Below are positions 37,568 through 45,457 of a stretch of DNA of 62,498 bases, piece by piece. This DNA comes from Saprospiraceae bacterium. Lineage in GTDB: Bacteria > Bacteroidota > Bacteroidia > Chitinophagales > Saprospiraceae. Under the pieces are notes generated by a model, which was given only the letters and a program-made list of their open reading frames with translations, did not search any database and was not told the DNA's origin. Position 1 is the first letter of the stretch, and each line of letters opens with the position of its first letter. The position numbers and the translations under genes are program-made. The DNA is taken from contig JAHDEC010000024.1 of assembly GCA_020629035.1 (NCBI GenBank), positions 1-62,498 on the forward strand, written 5' to 3'.

Positions 37568-38146
37568 ATGTTGAATGCAGGCAGCCAACATATGAATGTC
37601 GATAGGAAACATAAGCTTTCTGTAGTTCAAGAAGAAATTGATTTAGTTCAAGGTTTGCGCTTGGGAAATAGAAAGGCGCAAGAGGTTTTTTATAAAAGTT
37701 ATTTTGGAAAAATGTTTCCGATTGCCTTGAGGTTTAGCTCCTCCAAAGAAAATGCACAAGAAATAATTAATACTGCATTTTTAAAAGTCATTGACAGCAT
37801 TGAAAAATATAAAAATCAAAATTTTGGAGGTTGGGTAAGGACAATAGTTCAGCGAACAGCTATAGATTATGGAAGGAAGTATTCCTATAAAACTTCTAAG
37901 AACGTAGAGATCCTTGACATCGACGAGAAGACCTATAATCAAGCCCTAAGTTCTCTAAGAATGGAAGAACTATTAGGACACATCCAAAGACTCCCAGATG
38001 CACAACGAACGGTATTCAATTTATTTGTTTTCGAACAATTAAGCCATGTCGAAATTGCCAAAAAACTAGGTATTCCCAAAGGAACCTCTAAATGGCATTT
38101 ATCGAAAGCAAGAAAATTATTAAGTCAAACGATTCAGCAATATTAG
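37568..38146 (+). CDS. ECF-type RNA polymerase sigma factor
   Basis: From the ATG at 37568 the product has 192 residues. A TTG at 37511 overlapping the upstream stop, or the ATG at 37592, are alternatives. Region 2 (AQEVFYKSYFGKMFPIALRFSSSKENAQEIINTAFLKVIDSIEKYKNQNFGGWVRTIVQRTAIDYGRK) and region 4 (HIQRLPDAQRTVFNLFVFEQLSHVEIAKKLGIPKGTSKWHLSKARKLL) are both clear. Region 3 is absent, as expected for ECF factors. It directs RNA polymerase to envelope-response promoters, unidentified here. The stop codon lies 3 nt before the start of a protein that is probably its membrane anti-sigma partner. Confidence 0.9.
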   Translation: MLNAGSQHMNVDRKHKLSVVQEEIDLVQGLRLGNRKAQEVFYKSYFGKMFPIALRFSSSKENAQEIINTAFLKVIDSIEKYKNQNFGGWVRTIVQRTAIDYGRKYSYKTSKNVEILDIDEKTYNQALSSLRMEELLGHIQRLPDAQRTVFNLFVFEQLSHVEIAKKLGIPKGTSKWHLSKARKLLSQTIQQY

Positions 38147-38149
38147 TTT

Positions 38150-39616
38150 ATGGAAAGAGATTACTACCAATCAGAAAAATTATTGAAAGAACGGATGGAT
38201 CAGTTTGAAGTGGCATTTGATGAGTCGAGCTTTGATGCATTTAAGCAACAATTAGCGAGCTCTAATACAGCATCAGATGGCTTATGGAAACTATTACTTA
38301 CACCCAAGTTCGGAATGGCTTTGTTTGCATTTATCGCTGTTTTAGGCCTAGGATTGTTAGTTGGCACCCAAAATAATGAACTAAAAAACGGATCACAGAC
38401 TAAGGCAGTCCCGATGGCAGAGCTTACCAAGAGTAAGCCAGGAACAACTATTGAAAATAAAGACATTAGTCCAGCAAAGCAATCAGAAAATCAAGATGAA
38501 GAAACGCCTTTTAGTCTTGCCAGAACAGTGACAAGCAACTCGACATTGAACCACAAAAAAGAGCAAAATGGCAAAAAAATAATGAGCAAAGAAGCGGATG
38601 AGCAATCGCTAGAAAGTACAGCAATGAAGCAAGTAAAGTCCAAGCAGTTTGCCAGTGAAATTCATCATACAAGTGTGGTTACAACGATTCACAGTGCGCT
38701 TGGACAGTCAAGCAATCATAAAAAAAGGGACGGTGCTTTGCGAGGAAGCAATGCTAAAAAAAGTCCAGCAACCATTTCCCCAAATACGAAGATTTCAGCG
38801 CTAAGTCGTATTAAGCAACCGCCATTAAAAAAACTCAATCATATAAGACCGATCGTTTTATCCTTACTTCAAAAATTGGTGCTTTTAGCTAAAGATGAAC
38901 ATTTTGATTCTTATGTTTATGGCGATGTACAAGGTGGCCTTTCGACGTCTAAAGGACTTGGATTATCAGACGAATTTTTAGAATCAAAACCGGCTAATAG
39001 CCATGCAGTTCGGATAGCACTTGGATACCAGTGGCGAGAAAATACAGCTTTAGAGATTGCCTATGGAAATAGAGATCAATCCATAAATTGGGGTCCAAAA
39101 GAATTTGATTTTACTTATTTTAATTCGGTCTCAGTCCATAGTTTTTCTACGAGATTGAAAAATAACTTTCAACTATGGGGAAAATGGTCAGGATTATCTA
39201 GCTTAGGTTATACCTTTAATTTCTTCCAATATCAGGAATTAGGTCCAGTACTAGGATTTACGTATGCAGGGAGAGATCAATCTCAGAACTTAGATTATCT
39301 TAATGAATTTAGACCAATAAGTCTAGCCAATGACATGCCGATACTTGGATCACGATATTCAGCAAATTATCATCAAGCGGAAATAGGTCTTGGCATCGCC
39401 TATCAACTAAACCCTAGGATTTCTTTAAGTGTAAACGCTACGCATTTCATAGGTTTTGTTCCAAGTTTTGTCAATAAGATTGATTATGTAGTAGGTGAAG
39501 GCTTAAGTCGTCAGTTCGAGATGGAAGACAAAGGAGATAATACTCAACTAACTGTCGGACTGAGGTATAATTTTAAGCATATGAATTTCCCAAGCTTTAA
39601 GCGCTCGAAGAATTAG
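38150..39616 (+). CDS. Anti-sigma-like membrane protein with C-terminal beta-barrel
   Basis: The protein has 488 residues in an unusual order. An N-terminal cytosolic part (~1-46) is followed by a transmembrane helix, FGMALFAFIAVLGLGLLVGT (~53-73). Next is a long Ser/Lys/Gln-rich linker (~75-235). From ~245 onward lies a strand-rich outer-membrane-like domain: FDSYVYGDVQGGLSTSKGLG, AVRIALGYQWRENTALEIAYGNRDQ, SVHSFSTRLKNNFQLWGKWSG and the late TQLTVGLRYNFKH. The gene starts 3 nt after the ECF sigma gene, so the N-terminal part should hold the sigma factor at the inner membrane. The C-terminal part could sit in the outer membrane and sense its state. This is inference from architecture and position. 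Confidence 0.65.
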   Translation: MERDYYQSEKLLKERMDQFEVAFDESSFDAFKQQLASSNTASDGLWKLLLTPKFGMALFAFIAVLGLGLLVGTQNNELKNGSQTKAVPMAELTKSKPGTTIENKDISPAKQSENQDEETPFSLARTVTSNSTLNHKKEQNGKKIMSKEADEQSLESTAMKQVKSKQFASEIHHTSVVTTIHSALGQSSNHKKRDGALRGSNAKKSPATISPNTKISALSRIKQPPLKKLNHIRPIVLSLLQKLVLLAKDEHFDSYVYGDVQGGLSTSKGLGLSDEFLESKPANSHAVRIALGYQWRENTALEIAYGNRDQSINWGPKEFDFTYFNSVSVHSFSTRLKNNFQLWGKWSGLSSLGYTFNFFQYQELGPVLGFTYAGRDQSQNLDYLNEFRPISLANDMPILGSRYSANYHQAEIGLGIAYQLNPRISLSVNATHFIGFVPSFVNKIDYVVGEGLSRQFEMEDKGDNTQLTVGLRYNFKHMNFPSFKRSKN

Positions 39617-39671
39617 GAATAGCATCAGACCTTAGCCAAATAGTTGACTTCTTTGATTAAATTAGCCTTTG

Positions 39672-40556
39672 ATGAACAATCGAAGAACATTTATTCAGCT
39701 TACTGGAGCAGCATTGGCAGGCAGCATTGTTTTGCCTCAATTGGCATGTAAATCACCAAAAAACTTCCTAGATGCAGAAGGAAAAAAAGGACTAGATTCT
39801 TTTGGTATTCAGTTGTATACTTTGAGGGATGAGATGCCTTTGGATCCTAAAGGAGTCATCCAGCAATTGGCCTATTTTGGATATAATCAGTTGGAGGGTT
39901 ATGAGGGACCGCAGGGTCTTTTTTGGGGAATGGGTCACCAAGATTTTAAACTTTTTTTGGATGATACTGGTATTAAAATGCCAGCAGCCCATTGCAATAT
40001 TTATGATGATTTCGAACAAAAGGTTATACAAGCCGCAGCCATCGATATGGAATATCTAATTTGTCCATGGGTAGGTCCACAAAAAAGCATGGATGGTTGG
40101 AAACAGGTTTGTGATTTGTTTAATGACTGCGGTGCACTTTGTAAAAAGCATGGAATTCGCTTTGCTTATCACAATCATGCTTATACGTTCAAAGCATTTA
40201 CGGGCATGATTCCTATCGATTATTTAATGGAAAACACTGACCCAGCGTTGGTTCATCACGAAATGGATATTTATTGGGTTGTAACGGGCGGCGCAGATCC
40301 TATAGAATATATCACTAAGTATTCCAATCGATTTAGATTATGTCATATCAAAGATAGGATGCTTGATGCTGGAGAGGAGCAACATGCTTCTTGTAATTTA
40401 GGTACGGGAATGATCGACTTTCCGAAGATTTTGAATGTTGCTAGGCAGCATGGAATGAAGTATTTTTTGGTTGAGCAGGAGCGTTATGATGATTCTACAC
40501 CTTTGGAATCTGCTCGTGTGGGAGCTGAGTATTTGAGTGGTTTGAGCTTTGGTTGA
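39672..40556 (+). CDS. Sugar phosphate isomerase/epimerase-like TIM-barrel lipoprotein
   Basis: From ATG 39672 (a TTG three bases earlier is in frame) the product has 294 residues. The N-terminus NNRRTFIQLTGAALAGSIVLPQLAC carries a twin-arginine motif and a lipobox, so it is probably a Tat-exported lipoprotein. The core is an AP-endonuclease-2/xylose-isomerase-type TIM barrel: FGIQLYTLRDEMPLDPKGVI (~45), PAAHCNIYD, FAYHNHAYTF (~165, metal ligands), VHHEMDIYWVVTGGADPIEYI (~195-215), CHIKDRM and a final FLVEQERYDD. Such proteins interconvert or oxidise sugars in the periplasm. The substrate is unknown. Confidence 0.85.
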   Translation: MNNRRTFIQLTGAALAGSIVLPQLACKSPKNFLDAEGKKGLDSFGIQLYTLRDEMPLDPKGVIQQLAYFGYNQLEGYEGPQGLFWGMGHQDFKLFLDDTGIKMPAAHCNIYDDFEQKVIQAAAIDMEYLICPWVGPQKSMDGWKQVCDLFNDCGALCKKHGIRFAYHNHAYTFKAFTGMIPIDYLMENTDPALVHHEMDIYWVVTGGADPIEYITKYSNRFRLCHIKDRMLDAGEEQHASCNLGTGMIDFPKILNVARQHGMKYFLVEQERYDDSTPLESARVGAEYLSGLSFG

Positions 40557-40631
40557 TTTGATGCTGCCTTTATCAAAAAATGGTGGTATAAGTCATTAGA
40601 CTTGCTGATTACATTAGCCATATTAAGTCAA

Positions 40632-42134
40632 TTAATCGCTCAGCATCTTCTCCAACTCTTGGAATATGCTGACCATTGCCCAAGTATCCAGTTTACAATA
40701 TTCGAGTAAGGCATCGAATGTTGATTCGACTAATTCTTCAGTGACATTTCCAAAAATTAATTGCTCGTATTCTACCACTGCTTGGGCGCCATTAGAAACA
40801 GCTAAACCTTGGTAGCTCAAGTCGGGACACATAACAGGCAATACATTTTTAATCGAATAGCTTCCTTTAAAGTCGTCATGGAGGTATTCCATTTTTTCGA
40901 AGAGTGTCATAAGGTCATAAATGCGCTTATTCAGTCCCAGCAAGAAAGTGCCTAGACTTGGATTTACGGCCGCTAAATCTTGGTTGCACTTTCCTTCAAA
41001 ACCTTTATTCCAAACGACGATATTACCTTCATCTCCAATATCTTCTCGAAGTTTTTCTGCCACAATATGAACAGGTGTGGAAGATGATTTATGGATGTAT
41101 TCTTTATGTTCAATGTTGCCTGATTTATCGAGAATATGTAGCGAATATTGAAACACGGTTTGCTGGTAAGGATAGGTGTTTTCAAACTTGGGTATACCGC
41201 AGGCTAGGGTTTCATAATCTAGGAAGTATAGTGGGTAGATTAGCTCATTGAATTGGCGGGCTATTTTTTCTTTTTCAAGGTTTATTTCTTTGCTTAGGTG
41301 GACATATTTTTGAAGCCTGTGTTTTTCATTAAGCTTAAAAGTATCAGGAATTTTTGCGATGTCTATATGATTCCCATCGACGAGATTTCGAAGCATTGTT
41401 TTAGAAGATCCGATGGCTCGCAAGTCATAAATACTGTAGTCTGAAACATTAGGATACAAATAATTAAATGCTCTGCAATGTCGAGAACGGCCTTTGTATT
41501 TACAGGAGCAATCCAGTGGGTTTGATTGTTTAAGCAGATTTTTAGCGTACGAAATATCGGCCAAAATTTCCTGTTCCATTTCAATACACTGAGTAGTTAT
41601 TTCAGTAGTATTAAACAATTGATTAGGGTCGATTTCTCCCTGTTTAAGAAACTCCTTATTAAGTTCAAGTAAGTAAACATTGACCACTCTCAGCCCTGAT
41701 TGTTGGACTACAATTCTTTGGAAGGCTGCATCTAGAATATGCTCTTTTCTTTTGTCTTTATTATATCCTTTATCAGTGCTAGATTTAACTTCTATAATAT
41801 CCCATCCACCAAAGAAATCATTCCAGATAAGTATATCACAACTTGCAAACAGTCCGTTGACTAAAAAACTGGCTTGGAGAAATTGATGGGTACCTTTTTG
41901 TATTAATTGCGAAGTGCTGCTTGTAGCTTCTGCTGGATTACCAGTTATTAAGCTAGCTTGAGGATATAGATTTCTGGCAAATAATTCCACCTGATAGCCT
42001 TGAGATTTTAAACGATCTACAAATGGATCTTCTTTTTCTGGAGCTAGTACCGATGGATCATTTTTCCAGAACCAAAAGAAGCCAGTACATTCTTTGAATT
42101 TTAGGTAATCGGATTTGGAAATGGTGAGACTCAT
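40632..42134 (-). CDS. DUF2779 family nuclease-like protein
   Basis: The 500-residue protein combines an N-terminal PD-(D/E)XK nuclease-like domain of the RecB type (Asp 100 in SCDILIW, then EVK at 115-117) and a C-terminal DUF2779 domain with an RNase H-like/DEDD exonuclease look (LDYETLACGIPKF, Asp 306 and Glu 308, and the late YCKLDTWAM). Cysteines at ~209-220 (CSCKYKGRSRHC) may bind an iron-sulfur cluster, as in AddB/RecB-like nucleases. It probably cuts or trims DNA. Its promoter carries a WYL-type operator (42175-42195). It is transcribed away from the WYL gene's 3' end. Confidence 0.8.
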   Translation of the reverse strand: MSLTISKSDYLKFKECTGFFWFWKNDPSVLAPEKEDPFVDRLKSQGYQVELFARNLYPQASLITGNPAEATSSTSQLIQKGTHQFLQASFLVNGLFASCDILIWNDFFGGWDIIEVKSSTDKGYNKDKRKEHILDAAFQRIVVQQSGLRVVNVYLLELNKEFLKQGEIDPNQLFNTTEITTQCIEMEQEILADISYAKNLLKQSNPLDCSCKYKGRSRHCRAFNYLYPNVSDYSIYDLRAIGSSKTMLRNLVDGNHIDIAKIPDTFKLNEKHRLQKYVHLSKEINLEKEKIARQFNELIYPLYFLDYETLACGIPKFENTYPYQQTVFQYSLHILDKSGNIEHKEYIHKSSSTPVHIVAEKLREDIGDEGNIVVWNKGFEGKCNQDLAAVNPSLGTFLLGLNKRIYDLMTLFEKMEYLHDDFKGSYSIKNVLPVMCPDLSYQGLAVSNGAQAVVEYEQLIFGNVTEELVESTFDALLEYCKLDTWAMVSIFQELEKMLSD

Positions 42135-42159
42135 AATGCTATTGCTTTTGTTGATACTA

Positions 42160-42195
42160 TAAAGATATTATTTATAGTGCAATGTATATGCACTA
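42160..42195 (-). promoter_or_regulatory. Operator plus -7 box controlling the DUF2779 gene
   Basis: The perfect inverted repeat TAGTGCA-N7-TGCACTA occupies 42175-42195. On the minus strand the -7 element TATCTTTA lies at 42160-42167, with exactly 7 bp between it and the operator. The same operator and spacing occur at 45385-45420, and a third operator lies at the WYL promoter. A bound protein would cover the space between -33 and -7, which fits repression. Confidence 0.75.
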
Positions 42196-42365
42196 GGTGT
42201 ATTAAGCCTATTTACTTTAGATCTTTTTATATTGCCTTATGCTACAATCACTTTTAATACGTTCAAGATCAAAAACCAATTACCCGAATAGAGTGCTATT
42301 TGTCTTCACCATTATTGAGCATAAGATAATTGAAATTGAAAGATCAAATTACTTTCCGAAGGACA

Positions 42366-43397
42366 TCATTTTTGCTGAATAGAATACAGCTGGCTTGCTC
42401 TGTCTATTTTTGCTTTAAGCGTATCCTTAAATGACTTTGGGTTCATTACTTCTAGAGTATCTATATTGGATAAAATCTTTGATTGCAATTCAAAGTTGGG
42501 TATCAATTCCATCTGGAATATGGCAAATTCCTCCGTTTCTTTGATCATCTTTTGACTAGCATGAATGGGTTTTGTATCTAAGTAATACTTTTGCCTACCA
42601 TGTGCTTTGATCTTTAATTTTATCTTTTTCGCCTTGGTTGATATTGAAACACCTACTATATCCTTTGCGTAATTACTTGAGTCAAAATCTGTATCAATAT
42701 AATAATCCACTATAGATTTTTTTACATTCAAAATTCTGTCTAAGCCCAAATTGGTAATTAACTTTTTATCATGATCAAAGCCGATCAGAAACCATCTATT
42801 GTTATATTCCTTTAATAGATAAGGGCTGATTACTCTTTGATATGTGTCTGCTGCGAATGGCTGATAATCTATCCACAAAGTAGATTTAGAGCTTATCTTC
42901 TCTTTTAGAACACTTACCCATTTTTGTCCTTTAATGTTTGTGCTATGCTCAAACTGAATAACTGATCGATCCTTTCTTTTCCGATGGATATTAAACGATT
43001 CTTCCATACGCATTACCATAGATTCCAGATCTTTAAACTGTGATTCTCCACTAAGCTGTCGTAGTATGTTCAACGCTTCTTTTAGTCTGTCTTTATCAGA
43101 AGTGGATATGACAGTTTTAAAAGCTTCAAAATTTGGATCTTCATACTGATATCCATCAGTCAAATCATGCTCTATTATAGCACCAAATTCCTGTTGCATA
43201 AATTTCAGATCATACATTAGGGTTCTACGTCCAAGTAGCTTATATGGTACTGACTTTCCACTCTTTTGCTCTTTGTATTCATGAACTGCATCAGAACATT
43301 CTTTTATCAGATCCTTTAGGAAATAATTACGGTTTCTCGATTTTAGGCAGCGATCTATAGTCCTGTATCTTATTAAGGCATGACTGTTTGTTGGCAT
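42366..43397 (-). CDS. WYL-domain transcriptional regulator
   Basis: The 343-residue protein starts with a winged helix-like part typical of Bacteroidota WYL regulators (ALIRYRTIDRCLKSRNRNYFLKDLIKECSDAV ... GRRTLMYDLKFMQQEFGAIIEHD, residues ~7-80). The central WYL domain shows the WIDYQPFAADTYQRVISPYLLKEYNNRWFLIGFDH segment (~185-220). The C-terminal part (IKLKIKAHGRQKYYLDTKPIHASQKMI) resembles the WCX extension. WYL regulators of defence loci (for example BrxR and CapW) are repressors that bind inverted repeats, and some WYL proteins respond to DNA damage or nucleic-acid ligands. An operator overlapping its own -7 box suggests autoregulation. Confidence 0.85.
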   Translation of the reverse strand: MPTNSHALIRYRTIDRCLKSRNRNYFLKDLIKECSDAVHEYKEQKSGKSVPYKLLGRRTLMYDLKFMQQEFGAIIEHDLTDGYQYEDPNFEAFKTVISTSDKDRLKEALNILRQLSGESQFKDLESMVMRMEESFNIHRKRKDRSVIQFEHSTNIKGQKWVSVLKEKISSKSTLWIDYQPFAADTYQRVISPYLLKEYNNRWFLIGFDHDKKLITNLGLDRILNVKKSIVDYYIDTDFDSSNYAKDIVGVSISTKAKKIKLKIKAHGRQKYYLDTKPIHASQKMIKETEEFAIFQMELIPNFELQSKILSNIDTLEVMNPKSFKDTLKAKIDRASQLYSIQQK

Positions 43398-43413
43398 AGC
43401 GACGATTTTTAAC

Positions 43414-43434
43414 TAGTGCAAATATAGTGCACTA
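43414..43434 (-). promoter_or_regulatory. WYL-type operator overlapping the WYL gene's -7 box
   Basis: TAGTGCA-N7-TGCACTA (perfect arms) lies 16 bp upstream of the WYL start codon. Read on the minus strand, the middle spells TATATTTG, a perfect -7 box (TAnnTTTG), so repressor and RNA polymerase would compete directly for the site. Confidence 0.8.
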
Positions 43435-43742
43435 AAGACTCTTTCAGATCCAATTATATCAACAAATTAACAGTGTATTTTATTAGTCGTAGCGATATAT
43501 CATAGATAATTATTGCTCATCATTTGTTTTTCATAATGCGTAAAAGTTCTATTACTGAACCATAACCCCAGTCACCATTACCTATTCTTGAAAAGCTTCA
43601 ATAGGCTATAGTTTAGGTGAGATAAAGTCCATTACCATCTATAATTACTATAACATTATTAATAACATAGCTATTTATCGATTATCATAGGATTTTATCA
43701 ACGGAATATCGTAATATTATCACAGGTAATTATTAGATACGC
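43435..43742. other. 308-bp AT-rich intergenic region, Fic side
   Basis: Between the WYL promoter and the Fic start there is only AT-rich DNA. I saw no further copy of the TAGTGCA operator, no tRNA, no convincing hairpin and no reading frame of note. The Fic promoter must lie here, but no clear TAnnTTTG box could be picked out. Confidence 0.6.
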
Positions 43743-45299
43743 ATGATTAGCATAAATATTTCTCAGTCATCATCAGTTTTTAATGGGATTCAAATACCAG
43801 AACCTGATTTTGGTAAAATTGTAGGTTATACCGCATTAACAGCCGATTACAGTCTATCTATACCTAAACCATCCAAACTGAGCATAGTCAGCACTAAAAA
43901 TAGAAAAGCACAAACACCACAATATCAGCTATATCCATCAATATACCAGCCTGAAGAAACCCTCTTATCTCATCTGACATTTGCACTAAAATATGAAGGT
44001 ATTAATCTACTGGTGCTCAACAGACTATTTGCAAAAGTGGATATTCATGAGATAAGTGCTATGGTAAATGATAATTCAGGGATATACGTCCGAAAGATCT
44101 GGTACCTCTACGAATGGTTGACCGGCAAAAACTTAGATCTTGAAAATGCCAGCAAGCGCATAAATTATGCCCTCTTAGCAGACTCGAAGATTCAGTTTGT
44201 TGCTCTTAGCAAAGAAAATCATATAAGATCAGAGCGACACAGAATCACTAATAATCTCTTAGGTACACGAGAATTCTGTCCCCATATCTATGTCACACAA
44301 AAGATCTCAGCATACCAAGAACTCAATCTGCAATCTGAGGAAAGACAATTCGGATCACTAAGAAACAGCTCTATATTGAAAAGAGCTAATGCATATCTAT
44401 TACTGAAGGATTCCAAGGCCTCGTTTGCCATTGAAGGAGAAAATCCAAAAGCTACAAGATTAAGTGGGTGGGCTAAAGCAATTGGTCAAGCAGGGACTCA
44501 ACCCTTAACAAAACAGGAACTTTATAGATTGCAACAACTGGTATTGAGAAGTAAAACACAGAAGAAGATACAAATGGGGTATCGAGTTGAGGGTGGATTT
44601 ATAGGTGACTACGAAGAGATAACTTATGAACCGAGACCTGAACACCTCTCAGCTAAAGCTAAGGATCTTGATTCATTAATGAATGGTCTCATAGAAACCA
44701 ATGAAAGAATGAAGAATGATGGTATCGATGCAGTTGTAGCAGCATCTCTAATTTCATTTGGGTTTGTTTTCATTCATCCATTTGTAGATGGTAATGGACG
44801 TATCCATAGATACCTTATCCACCATATCTTAGCATCAAAAAAATATACTCCTCCAAGTGTCATCTTTCCCGTCTCAGCATCAATAGTAAATAATATTGAT
44901 CTGTATAGCAAGGTATTAAAAAGGTATTCTCAAACTTTATTAGACTATATAGAATGGAAAACCACTCCTGATAGAAATGTGGAAGTTATAAATGATACCA
45001 TTGATTTTTATCGCTACTTTGATGCTACCCATTTTGTAGAATACCTATACAGCTGTATTAAAGAAACTGTTGAAAAGATTATTCCACATGAATTAGAAAT
45101 GCTGAAGAAATTTGATGAATTCAATCAAGCTATAGAAGAAGAAGTTGGGTTACCCGATAATAAAATAAAATTACTTAATACACTACTATTAGATAATGAT
45201 GGCAAATTATCAAAAAGAAAAAAAGAAAATCTTTTTAGTAGCGTAACTGAAGAAGAAGTCGATTTTATAGAAAAGACTTTCAAAGAAATCTATAAATGA
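43743..45299 (+). CDS. Fic-domain AMPylase with N-terminal inhibitory motif
   Basis: The 518-residue protein carries the Fic active-site signature HPFVDGNGRIHR (residues 345-356). It also has an N-terminal autoinhibitory motif of the class II type, SFAIEG (227-232, S/TxxxE-N/G form), which blocks ATP until displaced. Fic enzymes transfer AMP (or similar) to hydroxyl side chains of target proteins. The first ~220 residues (LTADYSLSIPKPSKLSIVSTK, GREFCPHIYVT) form an extra N-terminal domain, and the C-terminus is helical and charged. It is transcribed divergently from the WYL regulator and lies before the coiled-coil nuclease gene, but no operator was found at its own start. It may serve in defence or stress control. 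The target is unknown. Confidence 0.9.
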   Translation: MISINISQSSSVFNGIQIPEPDFGKIVGYTALTADYSLSIPKPSKLSIVSTKNRKAQTPQYQLYPSIYQPEETLLSHLTFALKYEGINLLVLNRLFAKVDIHEISAMVNDNSGIYVRKIWYLYEWLTGKNLDLENASKRINYALLADSKIQFVALSKENHIRSERHRITNNLLGTREFCPHIYVTQKISAYQELNLQSEERQFGSLRNSSILKRANAYLLLKDSKASFAIEGENPKATRLSGWAKAIGQAGTQPLTKQELYRLQQLVLRSKTQKKIQMGYRVEGGFIGDYEEITYEPRPEHLSAKAKDLDSLMNGLIETNERMKNDGIDAVVAASLISFGFVFIHPFVDGNGRIHRYLIHHILASKKYTPPSVIFPVSASIVNNIDLYSKVLKRYSQTLLDYIEWKTTPDRNVEVINDTIDFYRYFDATHFVEYLYSCIKETVEKIIPHELEMLKKFDEFNQAIEEEVGLPDNKIKLLNTLLLDNDGKLSKRKKENLFSSVTEEEVDFIEKTFKEIYK

Positions 45300-45333
45300 C
45301 CGCTACCATATATGTTATAAGATTAGTCTAAGA

Positions 45334-45360
45334 TTAGGTTTAACCTCGAGTTAACCCTAA
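45334..45360 (+). terminator. Hairpin after the Fic gene
   Basis: TTAGGTTTAAC pairs with GTTAACCCTAA around CTCGA (11-bp arms with one mismatch), 35 nt after the Fic stop and 25 nt before the next operator. No T-tract follows, so terminator activity is uncertain. It would still help to separate Fic transcription from the WYL-controlled promoter that follows. Confidence 0.35.
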
Positions 45361-45384
45361 GCCATTAAATAAAACACCAACATG

Positions 45385-45420
45385 CGGTGCATGTACATTG
45401 CACTACCTGATTTATCTTTG
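45385..45420 (+). promoter_or_regulatory. Operator plus -7 box of the coiled-coil nuclease gene
   Basis: CGGTGCA-N7-TGCACTA (two mismatches in the left arm relative to TAGTGCA) lies at 45385-45405. The -7 box TATCTTTG lies at 45413-45420, with a 7-bp gap, the same spacing as at the DUF2779 promoter. The start codon of the gene is 37 nt downstream of the -7 box. Confidence 0.75.
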
Positions 45421-45457
45421 AATTGTAATTGATTTTAGAACATAAAACATTTTAAAA

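Noticed and set aside
43435-43742. Extra WYL operator for the Fic gene
   Set aside because: No GTGCA-N7-TGCAC pair was found in this interval, so Fic was not added to the regulon on sequence grounds.
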